The position numbers and the translations under genes were made by a program. The notes under the pieces were generated by a model. The model was not told where the DNA came from and made no database searches. It was given only the letters and a program-made list of their open reading frames with translations. A DNA stretch of 64,000 nucleotides from Dactylonectria macrodidyma (taxonomy: Eukaryota; Ascomycota; Sordariomycetes; Hypocreales; Nectriaceae), in assembly GCA_020744425.1 (NCBI GenBank), contig JAGMUV010000002.1, positions 2,648,501-2,712,500 on the forward strand. The letters are read 5' to 3'. This document shows positions 1 through 10,752 of this stretch, one piece after another; position 1 is the first letter of the stretch; the number at the start of each line of letters is the position of its first letter.

Positions 1-1165
1 GTGAATGACTTGTGAAGAGCCGCGGGCGTCCAATCATCCATGGATGTCGACAAAGCTCAAGCTAATTATTGCAGTACGCCGCACGCATGGACAAGGGACT
101 GGGCAAGGGTTTCGACGATGGGGTGGCTCGAGGCCTAACGTGGTGCTGCCAGGTATTATTCCAGCATCCCATCTGAGGGAGGAGCTCTGCTGTCCTGGGC
201 TCCTTCCGCTTCCCACCTTACCTCCTTGTCTCCTTCCCGAGCTTAGTTCCTGCTTGTTCCTATCCTTGCTAGACCCTGGCTGGCTTCCCAATTGGTCTCA
301 TTCTCGGCCACCCTGGTGTTTCTCGCTGGCCCTCTAAACCCTGTCTTGCGCTGTCGACCACACAAAACATCGAGGTTTCCGCTGTCACTAGTCCCCCTCT
401 TGCCGTTTGTTTCCAAACATTCTGTGATACCTACCTCTGTTCTTTGCCCGCTTCTTCGTCATCTGGAGACTCGTCATCTGTCATCTGGCTTTGCTCTCTA
501 GGCGTTGGTCTTCATCCGCCAGATCATCCAGTTTCCGTCTTCCTCCTACCAGCCCAACTCAACCCATTAGAACACTCATCCACAACTATCAAGCCACCAG
601 CGTGAGAGAGAGATTGGTCAATCAAAGAGTGTGAGACCGTTCTGCAGCCGCCAGGCCACATCTGCACCCGTCGCCACTTTCCATCACGCCCCAACGAACA
701 CTGGCGTCTAAATCCAGGCCCGAATCACTTGGCCGGCGTTTCGGTCCTGCCTATCAGAGCCCGAGCTCTCGTCTACCCTCTCGTCTGCTCTATCTCTCCT
801 CTATCCTCGATTGCGTGTAAGCCCATTCCAGATACTATTTGCGGTTCCCCCCTTCCCTACTCCCCTGTCCCGTCGCCGGCGTCTACCTGCTGTCGAATGA
901 GGTTGCTCCCTCATCCCAAAGCTGCCATGCTCAAAACTGCCTTCCTCCCACATCTGCCCGCCCCGTTCGTCCTCCCTCTTGCTCCTCGTTAGCTGGTCTC
1001 TCCCTTTGTCTTCGATTGCTTCTATTCTGTCAACGAGAATGTGCTCTGGACTGTGTTAGAGCACATACTTTGCCATCATTACCTTCAACCCTCACCATCA
1101 TTCCCGTCTTACACGGCTCCATCTTCCGCCTTCAGTGCTATTGTCCTCCTCAGCAAAGATAAAGC
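1..1165. other. intergenic / 5' leader region, no gene seen
   Basis: Open frames here are short and overlap one another without recognisable domains. The stretch is rich in C and T on the plus strand, as is common for promoters and 5' leaders of filamentous fungi. It probably holds the promoter and leader of the membrane-protein gene that starts near 1166. No RNA gene or repeat stands out. Confidence 0.5.
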
Positions 1166-2805
1166 ATGCTGGGACAAGGTCCGTGGCTGCCGAAGCTGAC
1201 ATGACAGCCCAATGAACCACAAGCTGACATGCGTCTCTCCAGATGAGAAGAGGCGGCCTGCCGCTCTGAATCTCACTCCCACCCGATCCGAGTCTTACAG
1301 TTCTTCTTCCTCGGACAGCTCCCTTAAGCCTCGCACTCCCCGTTTTGCCGAGGCCACATCCGTACACTCTCCCGTCGACGCGCGATCGCCCTTCGCTGAC
1401 CCGGAGAAGTCTCACTTCGCCCAGTCCCAACCTGGCGACATTGGCTTTGGCTACATTAGTAACCGAGAGTCCGTCGCCGTTCCAATGACTCCCAAAACTC
1501 CCCTCAAGAGCGCCATGAAGGTGCCTGGAACCCCTGCCAGGCCCTTCGACAACCCTCTCAGCCCGACTTTCCGCGAGGAAGATATTCTGGAGAAGCGAGA
1601 AGCCTCAACAGAGAAGGAACAGGCTCGCGATGTGGTATGTGCTCCCGTCTTTGATGACTCGCCTCCTAGACATCACCTCGCTAACAATACTCTGCAGAAA
1701 ATCAAGGCCCGTGTTCGGATGGCCAAGTTCGCCCTTCGTGGCGTCAACTTCAGCTGCTCCCTGATCATCATTTCCATGCTTTCATCAACCTTTGCCGTGT
1801 TCAATGCCACCCGCACCCTTCCATCCCAAAGCCGCATGCCATCCTGGGCCACTGGCACCAATGCTTGGCCCCAGAAGCTCGTTCTCGGCATGGCTTGCCT
1901 GTCTCTCCTCGCTTGTATTATTGTCTTCGCTGCTTACTTCCGAGGCGGCCATCGGCGCGCCGAGAAGGTCAGCACATATTACACCCTGTTCGCTATCGGC
2001 TGGGTAAGTTGCTACCATCGCGTTCCCACAACTTGGGTGCAGGTTCTAACAGTTATTTCAGTTCATGGTCAGCTTAGTTCTCTGGGTTATCACCGCTATC
2101 TTGTTTCAGCACTCTAAAAACAACTCGAACAATAAAGACATGTGGGGATGGTCTTGCGTTAACAATACCCGAGCCAAAGTATTTGGCGACAAGGTGGACT
2201 ATGCTCTACTCTGCCGTCTTCAGAACTGGGCTATGATCTGCATCATCATCGAGGTTGTCATCGAGGTCCTATGCATCATCCTCTACAGTATCGTCTTCTA
2301 CCGTTACTACACCAAACGACGACTCTTCAAGTCCATGGATATGCGAGACCGCGCCCGCTCCGACCTCTACCTCGCCCAGCTCCGCAGCCAGTCAGCCCCC
2401 AACACCCCTGGTTTTGGTCCCAAGTCTCCAGCCCTGAGTCAATACGCCATGTCCCCTCGCCACCCACCCGCTGCCTACCGAAACCTCACCGATATTGAGG
2501 AGAGCCCCTTCACCCCGGGGACTCAGTTCGCGGAGCCTCAGTCACAGTTCGGCGCTAAGCCCGACTCGAACTTCAAGCTCCAGGCTCCCCCGTCCAAGGC
2601 ACCCAATGCCACCCCCAAGATGGAGCAATCCGGTTTCGCCTCCTCCAGTGCTGCGCCGCCAATTCCGGTCGAGCACTTCCAAGAGCAAGCCCCCGCTGCC
2701 TCTAACGAACCCACTTATGACGCCGTTCCTATCCCCGGTGCGTACACTGGCCAGGCTCTGCAAAGTCCACCCCCAGCCCAGACCACCTTCGGGCAGGCCC
2801 GTTAA
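1166..2805 (+). CDS. four-helix plasma-membrane-type protein, conserved in filamentous fungi (possible HAM-8-like)
   Basis: Model of four exons: 1166-1178, 1243-1634, 1698-2003 and 2062-2805, giving 484 residues. The 13-nt first exon encodes MLGQ plus one base and joins in frame to DEKRRPAALN. Its 64-nt intron has a GCTGAC branch site and CTCCAG acceptor, but the donor is the less common GTCCGT. If that intron is not used, an ATG at 1212 gives an alternative 490-residue form. The N-terminal third is Ser/Pro/Thr-rich. Four hydrophobic segments follow (starting VNFSCSLIII, LVLGMACLSL, TLFAIGWFMV and MICIIIEVVI), then a long hydrophilic, Pro-rich tail. The layout recalls the Neurospora hyphal-fusion protein HAM-8, but that is a resemblance from memory, not a demonstrated match. 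Function is otherwise unknown. Confidence 0.85.
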
Positions 2806-3762
2806 AGGGACTATGGTGAAAGGGATGGCTTGCATTTGTAGCCTACGAGCCACAGCCAACACGGAGGCAACGGCTTTTACGATGTGTTTTCTTGGGCGGT
2901 GATACCACATGGGCGTTTTATTTTGGGCGGCAAAGACTCCTTTCCTCGTTCTCGTGTTACAAGAGACAGGAACCTGATCGTATATACATCTTTTTTCTTA
3001 ATTTTGGGATTGTTTGTGCAATTTTCATCGACAAAAAGATGTCGTGAGTTGGAGACGATGGATCTCTACAACCATAGTCGTTGCCTTTTTCTTTTGTATG
3101 ATGAGAGAGACCCTTATTAGGATAGGGTAGTGAAAATACACAACTGGCATTGAACCAACTCAACTCCCAGTGCACTGCTAGTGTGAAACATGTGCTATCT
3201 ATCGCCTTGGATCATAGAGCCAGAGAAAAGTGCCTCAACACCAATTGCTCGGAACCCTGGATCTATCATACGCAGGGCTGGTTGCACACTTGTACGGATG
3301 TAGGGAACTTCCATGTGGAGCACCAAGGCTGGTTCACTTCATTGTTGAGGCCAAGGGTATCAGAAGGCATCATCGCGCATCACCAATCATGTGTTCATAT
3401 CGAGAGCAAGATCATGGTCGTAAAGGAAATAATCATCATGAAAACGACACCTAAATACAACAAGGACAAAAGCAGGGTAGAAAACCATTGCATTACTTTT
3501 GGTAGCCCACCGCACCTCCAGGTATTAGGTGCAAAGGACTTCCCGAGCCTTTGTTATGCAGCCAGTTTTGACCTCCTCCCCTCGATCGCCTCCGGACCGA
3601 CGGCAGCGCCGTCCCAGTTGGCACTCTAGAAAACGAGATCTATCAGCTGCCTCAAAATCTCCGCTGACACTCCCAAGGATGCCAGATCGCCCTGCAAGTT
3701 CGGGTTGTTGCAGCAGGACAACCTGAGAAAAGTTCTGGAAGAAGGTGCTTTTTTCTTTTCTT
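2806..3762. other. convergent intergenic region (3' ends of two genes)
   Basis: This lies between the stop of the membrane-protein gene and the stop of eIF4A on the opposite strand. It should hold both 3' untranslated regions. No supported reading frame or RNA gene is seen. Confidence 0.5.
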
Positions 3763-3958
3763 TTAGATGAGGTCGGCAACGTTCATGGGCATCTCCTCAA
3801 TCTGAGTGCTGTAGAACTGCTCAATCTCACGCATCATTCGCACGTCGTCAGCAGTAACGAAGTTGATGGCAACACCCTTTCGGCCGAAACGACCACCACG
3901 ACCAATTCGGTGGATGTAGTTCTCGCGGTTGGCGGGAAGGTCGTAGTTGATGACCAGG

Positions 3959-3989
<31 letters not shown>

Positions 3990-5374
3990 GGAGATCGGTG
4001 GCGATCAGAACACGAGAAGAACCGGATCGGAACTCCTTCATGATCAGGTCACGCTGAGCCTGGTCCATGTCACCGTGCATGGCCGAGACAGTGAAGTCAC
4101 GGGCGGTGAGCTTGTCAGTAAGCCAGTCGACCTTTCTGCGGGTGTTGCAGAAGATGACAGCCTGGGTGATGGTGACAGTCTCGTACAAGTCGGAGAGGGT
4201 GTCGAGCTTCCACTCCTCCTTCTCAACAGCAATGTAGAATTGCTTAATACCCTCCAGAGTGAGCTCGTCCTTCTTGACCAGGATACGGACGGGGTCGCGC
4301 ATGAACTTGGTGGTAACCTCAAGAACGTCCTGGGGCATGGTAGCTGAGAGGAGGACGACCTGGGTGGACTGGGGAAGGAGCTGGAAGATGTCGTAGATCT
4401 GCTCGGTGAAACCGCGCTAAAGAGAAGACAATTGTTAGCATGGAGGTTCTGAGTGGCAAACAAGGGTAAAATTTTCTTACAGAAAGCATCTCATCGGCCT
4501 CATCAAGTACGAACATCTTCATGCCGTCGGTCTTGAGGAATCGGCGCTGGATCATGTCCTGGACACGACCGGGGGTACCAACAACGACCTGAGGACCGTC
4601 CTGGAGGGCCTTCATGTCATCTCGGACGCTGGTTCCACCAATGCAGGCGTGGCACTCAATGTTCATGAAATCGCCAATAGCGATGACAACCTTCTGAATC
4701 TGCTGGGCCAGCTCACGAGTGGGAGCAAGGATCAGAGCCTGGCACTGCTTCACGCTAGTGTCAATCTTCTGGAGAACGGAGATGGAGAAGGTGGCGGTCT
4801 TTCCAGTACCGGACTGGGCCTGGGCGATGACATCGTGGCCCTTGATGACGGGCATAATCGCACGCTGCTGGATAGCAGAGGGGCGCTCGAAACCATAGGC
4901 GTAGACTGTCGTGGGAGTGAGCGGCGTGCGGGAATAAGGGGTGTGGGGATGCGGGTGAAGGAGCACTTACCACCTCGAAGGAGCTCAGCCTTCAGGGCCA
5001 TCTCATCGAAAGAGTCGACGGACTCGTCATAGTTGGACTCGATCTGTCCTGTAGAGAAGCCATGTCAGTCGCCGTTTGGCATGATTATCAGGATATAGAT
5101 GTTGTTGTGGCGCCTCGGCGCAGAGGTCGATTGTTGGGCCACGGTGGGAGGGATGCATGAGATATGCAGCGGACACGGCCCACTCGGTGGGAAAGCGCAC
5201 GGCAGGGCACACATCTCAGAGCGCCAGCGGCCCAAGCCCCACGACGAAGCGTCGAGCGGGCAGGGCGCCAATGACCACCGGGGGCGCGCAAAGAGGGCGA
5301 GATCGAGCTGAGCAAGGCGGGAAAGGATAGAACTCACCCTCGGGGACGTCTTCGAGTCCCTTGTCGGTAGCCAT
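3763..5374 (-). CDS. TIF1: ATP-dependent RNA helicase eIF4A (translation initiation factor)
   Basis: DEAD-box helicase that unwinds mRNA leaders as part of eIF4F in the cytoplasm. Exons on the minus strand are 5338-5374, 4971-5048, 4481-4905 and 3763-4416, giving 397 residues, the usual fungal eIF4A length. The first exon encodes only [12 protein letters not shown] plus one base. Visible motifs: the Q-motif region ([12 protein letters not shown]), motif I AQSGTGKT (68-75), Ia PTRELAQQ, Ib TPGRV, II DEAD, III SAT, then the second RecA domain with ARGIDVQQV and [13 protein letters not shown]. It ends in the typical eIF4A C-terminus NVADLI. The gene is divergent from the JmjC gene. The strong codon bias of a highly expressed gene explains the long antisense frames over its exons. 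Confidence 0.97.
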
Positions 5375-6682
5375 ATTCGCGGAGGAGGGGGGAGAATCTA
5401 GATCAAGCACAGCTCAATCTAGACGGTTGATAAAGCGCGGGGCGGCGGTTTGAAGAAAGAGGACAGGCTTCGAAGAAGACTGCGCCGGGCGTGAAAAGAA
5501 GCTGGGTATTCGACTAAATCTGAGCGCTCTCGCAAAAGGACGAGAGTCGACGGGATCTAGGAGGGAGGTATATCGTTGGATGATGTTTGATGCAAGATGG
5601 GAGAGAAGGGAAAAAAAAGTCGATGAGGGGCGGCGCAGAGGCAGTATTTTTTTTTCTTTCTGCCCGCCCGCCTGCTTACTTCAAAACACGCAGCCAATCA
5701 TTGGGGCTGGGGCAAGTGGTGGGCGAGTAGTGGGGCAGATGATTAGGGTACCTCCTCCCACTTTGTGGTGTCCCATCCCACTATCCCCCCTCCTTGAGGG
5801 CCGCCCCTCCCTCACTAACCCTCCCCTCCTCCCACTACCTGGGTACCTATCCAACGCCCCTCAGTCGCCCCTCTTGTCGGTACCGCAAACGCACATGCCA
5901 CAGGTCCAGGTTCTTGTCCCTATCAGCGCAGGAAATTTTTCTTCAATTTTTTTTTAACTCTCCAGTGGCCTAACAGAGGCTAAATGGCCCAGCAAAACCA
6001 GCATTGAGAGGAGGGGTTTGGTTGTTTTTTTTTTGGCCCGCTGTCTGTTGCCCCTCCATCACCACCGCCTTTGCCACAAAATGTGCCCCGCCACTGGTCT
6101 TTTTTTTCTGCCCACAAGTCATTATGCCACAGTGTGTGCCTCCATTGTGGTGAGGCGTAAGTGAGTCTCTCAGCACTCAAGCAATGACTGCTAGCATGAC
6201 TGGCATGATGCATCACCCGCCGTGTTCCACTCAAAGACAACGAATATCGTAACGGGCAGGGGTTGGTGAGTCAGGTGTGATTCACCATCCGCCCGTCATC
6301 CGATCCCAGCCAAGCCAGCTTTGTGCTGCAACCAACGAACCTCCATGCGGCTCTAGTCTTGATTCTGCCTCTGGTGGCATCCACCCATTCCTCCCTCAGG
6401 CGATTTTCTCGCTCCCAGACATGCCAGGCCCAACTCTCACTAAAATCCCACTTAGGATCAGCAGCATCACACGGTTCCTCAACTCCCCACGTCATCAGGG
6501 ACTATCCTTCTGACACGTCTGGGGGTGTCTTGGCCGTACCGGTATCTAATAATTATCCCTGCATTTTCTATATTATTATTTTCCTTGGTTCGCCTCTATG
6601 ACAAGACTGGGGTGCTTTTTTTTTTCTTCCCTCTCTTCCAGAAGACTCCCACCATCGACCACACCAACATCAATCTTACATC
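5375..6682. promoter_or_regulatory. divergent promoter region of eIF4A and the F-box/JmjC gene
   Basis: About 1.3 kb between two divergent start codons. It contains several T homopolymer runs (near 5647, 5949, 6027, 6106 and 6617), CT-rich tracts, and a TACCTGGGTACCT palindrome-like site at 5838-5850. No supported gene is seen, so this should hold both core promoters and leaders. Confidence 0.5.
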
Positions 6683-8314
6683 ATGCCGTCTGCTATGCCG
6701 CCAGAGAGCAAACGTCGCCGTTACAGCGAGCTGTGTGATAGGACAAATGACCTGTCAGAATTAACGGCAGCTTCAATCCCTCTGCATCCTCTGGGACTCA
6801 AGCCTCTAGGCAACCAATATATCTCCACTGGCCGGAATGCTCGCGGGTCCATCGGGGTCTGGAACATGTTGCCCGACGAGGTCATGATGCTTCTCTTGGA
6901 GCATTTTGAGTCTCCCGAGCTCTTCACCCTTGGCCACACTTGCAAGTTCCTTTACGCATTTTGCCACTCGGACGAATTATGGAAACCTCTATTCCTCCGG
7001 TAAGCTTAACTCCGTGTCTCGTGTACTTTGTAGTCCTTTGACTCCTCGCGGGCTGAGTCACCCATAGATGCCTAGTTTCTCAGCCTCTAGGGTGTCTATC
7101 AACTGCCATACGGCGGTAACTAACGTAAGACCAGGACGTCTCCAAAAGAAAGCAAGTCAATTAGCTGGCAAGGATCTTGGCGGTCAACTGTACTTGGACT
7201 ACCCGCTTCGGATGAGCAAAGGGCTCTCATCGATTGCAGCAACGTCTTCTCTGACGTGCTTCACCGGCCCTTTGCCTGTGGCCATGTGGCTCTGTCGCAA
7301 TTCTCCTCCAATATCCCCAAGGCCAACCAGATTCGCCGTTTCGAGAACTTGACGTACGAGCAGTATGCTGAAAAATGGACCGAGCAACCCTTTGTTCTCA
7401 CCAAGTGCATACAAGACTGGCCTGTTTGCTCCGAGTGGTCTATCGAGTCCCTCCTCGACAAGTATGCCAACATTGACTTTCGAGCCGAGGCAGTGGACTG
7501 GCCGTTTGCAACTTATTGCAAGTACCTTGCGGACAATAGGGATGAAAGCCCCCTGTACCTGTTTGATCGTAAATTCGTGGAAAATATGGATATTTCGGTG
7601 GGGCGCGAACCCGGGGCGGCATACTGGAAACCAGATTGCTTTGGACCTGATCTGTTCGAGGTTCTTGGAGATGAGCGACCTGCCCACCGGTGGTTGATTA
7701 TTGGACCTGAGCGAAGTGGCTCGACCTTCCACAAGGACCCCAACGCGACGAGCGCGTGGAACGCCGTGGTTCAGGGTTCCAAGTACTGGATCATGTTTCC
7801 GCCCAGCGCTCAGGTTCCGGGTGTCTACGTGTCGCAAGACAGCAGCGAGGTGACGAGTCCGTTGAGCATTGCCGAGTGGCTGCTCACGTTCCACGAGGAG
7901 GCGCGGGGATTGCCTGAGTGTGTCGAGGGTATTTGCGAGACCGGGGAGATTCTGCACGTGCCGAGTGGATGGTGGCATCTGGTGGTCAACTTGGAGAAGG
8001 GTGTTGCCCTGACGCAGAACTTTGTTCCTCAGTCCCCTAGCCTGAATCTCGTTTCCGAGGTGTTGTCGTTCCTCCGAGACAAGGCTGATCAGGTCAGCGG
8101 ATTCGACGATAGCGTCGAGGATCCCTTTGGCCTATTTTCGAAAAGGATGCAAAACAATTATCCCGATGTCTTGAAGAAGGCATTGGACTTGGCTGATAGG
8201 AAAAATGGGAAGAAGCGCAAGTGGGATACCACGGTCAATGGAGGGGAGGAGCAACAGCAAGGGGGAGGAGGGTTCAGTTTCGGTTTTGGAGGCGATGATG
8301 ACGAGATACCCTAG
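6683..8314 (+). CDS. F-box and JmjC-domain protein (2-oxoglutarate/Fe(II) oxygenase-like)
   Basis: Two exons, 6683-6999 and 7135-8314, give 498 residues. The 135-nt intron has a GTAAGC donor, CTAAC branch and CCAG acceptor, and the join reads LFLR-TSPKESKSISWQGSWRST in frame. An F-box lies near residues 60-105 (NMLPDEVMMLLLEHF). The JmjC domain spans about 175-405. Iron ligands are visible as His305 and Asp307 in TFHKDPNAT and His387 in PSGWWHLVVN, in the JMJD6-like arrangement, so the enzyme should be active. The C-terminus has a basic KKRKW stretch followed by a Gly-rich acidic tail. The F-box suggests the protein is an SCF subunit. Whether the substrate is a protein lysine/arginine side chain or RNA cannot be told from sequence. 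Confidence 0.92.
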
Positions 8315-10752
8315 AGTTGTCTACCTACTCCCACGAGAGGGTGAGAATGAGCCAAAAAAAATGTAAAAAAATTTAAATGTACAAGAAGATTTCGCAATAA
8401 CAGGATAGTGTCAATGCTTGGCGGGTATGGTTGATGATGTTCCTCGATACATGCTGCGACTTTGATGATGATGAGGCTTGTCAACTCCAACAGTGTTAAG
8501 AAGTTCACTTGGTGGCCATCTCACATGGGTGCGCCGTAATTGAGGGCTAGAGGTACGTATAATAAAGGCAGAGATGATGGAAACACGAAGGTAGGTAGGT
8601 AGCCTTAATTTCGAGCATCGTTAAAAGACCGATCATCTTTTAATTGCTGAGGTTGCCGCGTCCCATGATACATGGGACAATAGATAAGTGGTTGAAACGA
8701 GGACGACTTTCTTTTGCGGCCTCGCATTGATAGGGGTCTGGATGTTCATGCTGACAGGGGTTCACTCCCAAAGAACAGGTCGCCGACATGGGGTCCACAC
8801 TTGATTGCTGTGCGTTTCAGTTCTCACGATGGAGACATTTGGAACCAACCCTTTACCATGAAGTGTTCTGAACCTGCCATGGCTGTTGCGTTGTTTCAAG
8901 TTGCAGCTGAAGTGAGAGGAGCTAGTTTGGCAATCTTGAGGCCAACTCCAGTGGCAAATGGCAGAGAGCGCCCAAGCCCACAGTTGAACCCCTTGTCATC
9001 AATTACATATCCACCGTGATATTGAAAAGGTGGATGAGTGCTAATTAGTTCAGATGCAGAATGAATATCCGGAGACTTGAGAGTGCATATCCATGGCTAC
9101 TAAGATTAGCAAGCGCCGAGGACACTCATCAACCGCTGTTGCATCTCTCCTTCATCACACATTTTCAACCGTCCAATACCAGCGGGATACAACCCCACGA
9201 CCACCTCTAGGCTCGGGTGGCACTCCAATGAATGAATGAATGCGGGTTGATGGGCAGCCACTGGTCCAGTCCTCCCATCGAGGCTCTGAAATGATGGCCT
9301 TTGTCCGGTGTACAAGGCACTTCGTCCACTGAAAAGGGGATGCTATGTCGCTGCTATTTTAGGTGTGCGGCGGGACGTCGCTGTTCCGGACTACTGGAGC
9401 CGGCTGAAGCTGCGACAGGGTGTCTTGTCTGTCTCCGTACGGGGTATTATTGCTTCGTACGAGCATCTGGCCCTAGTGAACCGGTAGCTCGTAGGTGTAC
9501 CATGCACCCAATTATTAGGTGTCAACTGGTTGACTGGATGGGGGTGGCCATGTGGGTAGCAGGGGGTTTGGCCTGTAACAAATCTAGCCCCCCAGGAGGT
9601 ACAGGGTACATCAGCCCAGTTGCCAGTCGGTGGCCTCTACGAACAGTGGCTGCTTTCATCACGCTCACTGCATCACACCAGCCGTTGTTGTCTCTTCCAT
9701 ATCGCTGAAAGCGCTCTGCCTCAAGTCATCTACCTAGCATACTTGGTGTCCCTCATCCACCCACATTTCATCAGCTGATAGCGCTGTGCTGACGCCCCAA
9801 CTGTGAATCGAGCCGCTGGGTTGTAGTTTGAGTCTGTGAACATAATCATCGCCATCCCCCACCCGTCAAAGGCCAGACCAAACATCTTCGCAGTCCCTTA
9901 GCCGTTAGTGTCACTAACAATCTCTCGGGCAATTTACCAAGTACCACTTACCTCGTCTCGCAAGTAATTAACTCCCGCCGGCGTCTGAGTTACGGTGCGA
10001 ATACCTCTTCACCTTACTTTTTCTTCTCTCCAAGGTGGCGCTACCTACCTAGCCAACTACCTGGAGAGGGGGACGGGAGACACTGTGGGGAGAAGGGACT
10101 GCCTACTCCCTTAACCATAACCCATGTGAAGGCCCGTCGTTCGGTCTTGCATCATCAAGCATCCATCACCATCCCCTCTCCCTCTTTCAACCACCCTCCT
10201 CCTCCTTTCCTTCTTCTCTGTGAGCGCACTTTGCTTCGCTTTCGTTGCTTCTGCTCGTTGTATTCTTCGTTTTTGCGACTTTTTTGATCTCCTTCCGTTA
10301 CTTTCGGTTCTTGGGTTGTCTTTTTTTCTTCTTGCTCTTTTATTACACCCGGTAAGTGCAGTCTGAGTCTGCCCCGTCAGGGTCCCGTCCGCTTTAAAAC
10401 TCGGGCTCCGCCCCTCCACCTGGCTTTGTGCCAGGTCCCTTCGTCTCCGCGCTGCCGCGTCCCCGGCCACTGAAGCCAGGCTGACCATAGCTCGAGACAA
10501 CCTCTCCTCCCTTCCTTTGCTTTGTCCTGCTCCGCCAGACCACGACACTTCCCCATAGATCGATCCTGTCGCGGCTCGTCTTTGCTCGCCGCACCAGCTT
10601 CGCGCCTCCTCCGATTCACCACGCCATTTCTCCTCCTCGTCTTCCTGCCTTCCCGTCTTTCTCGATCCTTAGATCCCCTTAGATTCCGTCCACCGCTATA
10701 CCCCGTCACCCGTAATAGATCGATCTCCTCGCCAGGGGCCCGCGTCCCGACC
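8315..10752. other. intergenic region with a long pyrimidine-rich leader
   Basis: About 2.4 kb without a supported gene. A GTAGGTAGGTAG tract sits at 8590-8602 and a CTACCTACCTAG tract at 10041-10062. From about 10170 to 10350 the plus strand is very pyrimidine-rich, as expected for a fungal 5' leader of the following gene. A GTAAGTGCAG at about 10351 could be the donor of a 5' UTR intron. The downstream frame stays open back to 10522, but the encoded sequence there looks non-coding. Confidence 0.45.

Noticed and set aside
3745..4347. 200-codon plus-strand frame opposite eIF4A
   Set aside because: It is the antisense shadow of a highly biased coding exon; the minus strand encodes unmistakable DEAD-box motifs and the plus product has no domain.
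7199..7978. 259-codon minus-strand frame opposite the JmjC gene
   Set aside because: Antisense to the iron-binding region; no recognisable sequence.
9301..9708. 135-codon frame in the region upstream of the CCCH/Smr gene, rich in Cys
   Set aside because: The cysteines have no regular spacing, there is no signal peptide or splice-supported continuation, and the surrounding DNA looks like promoter.
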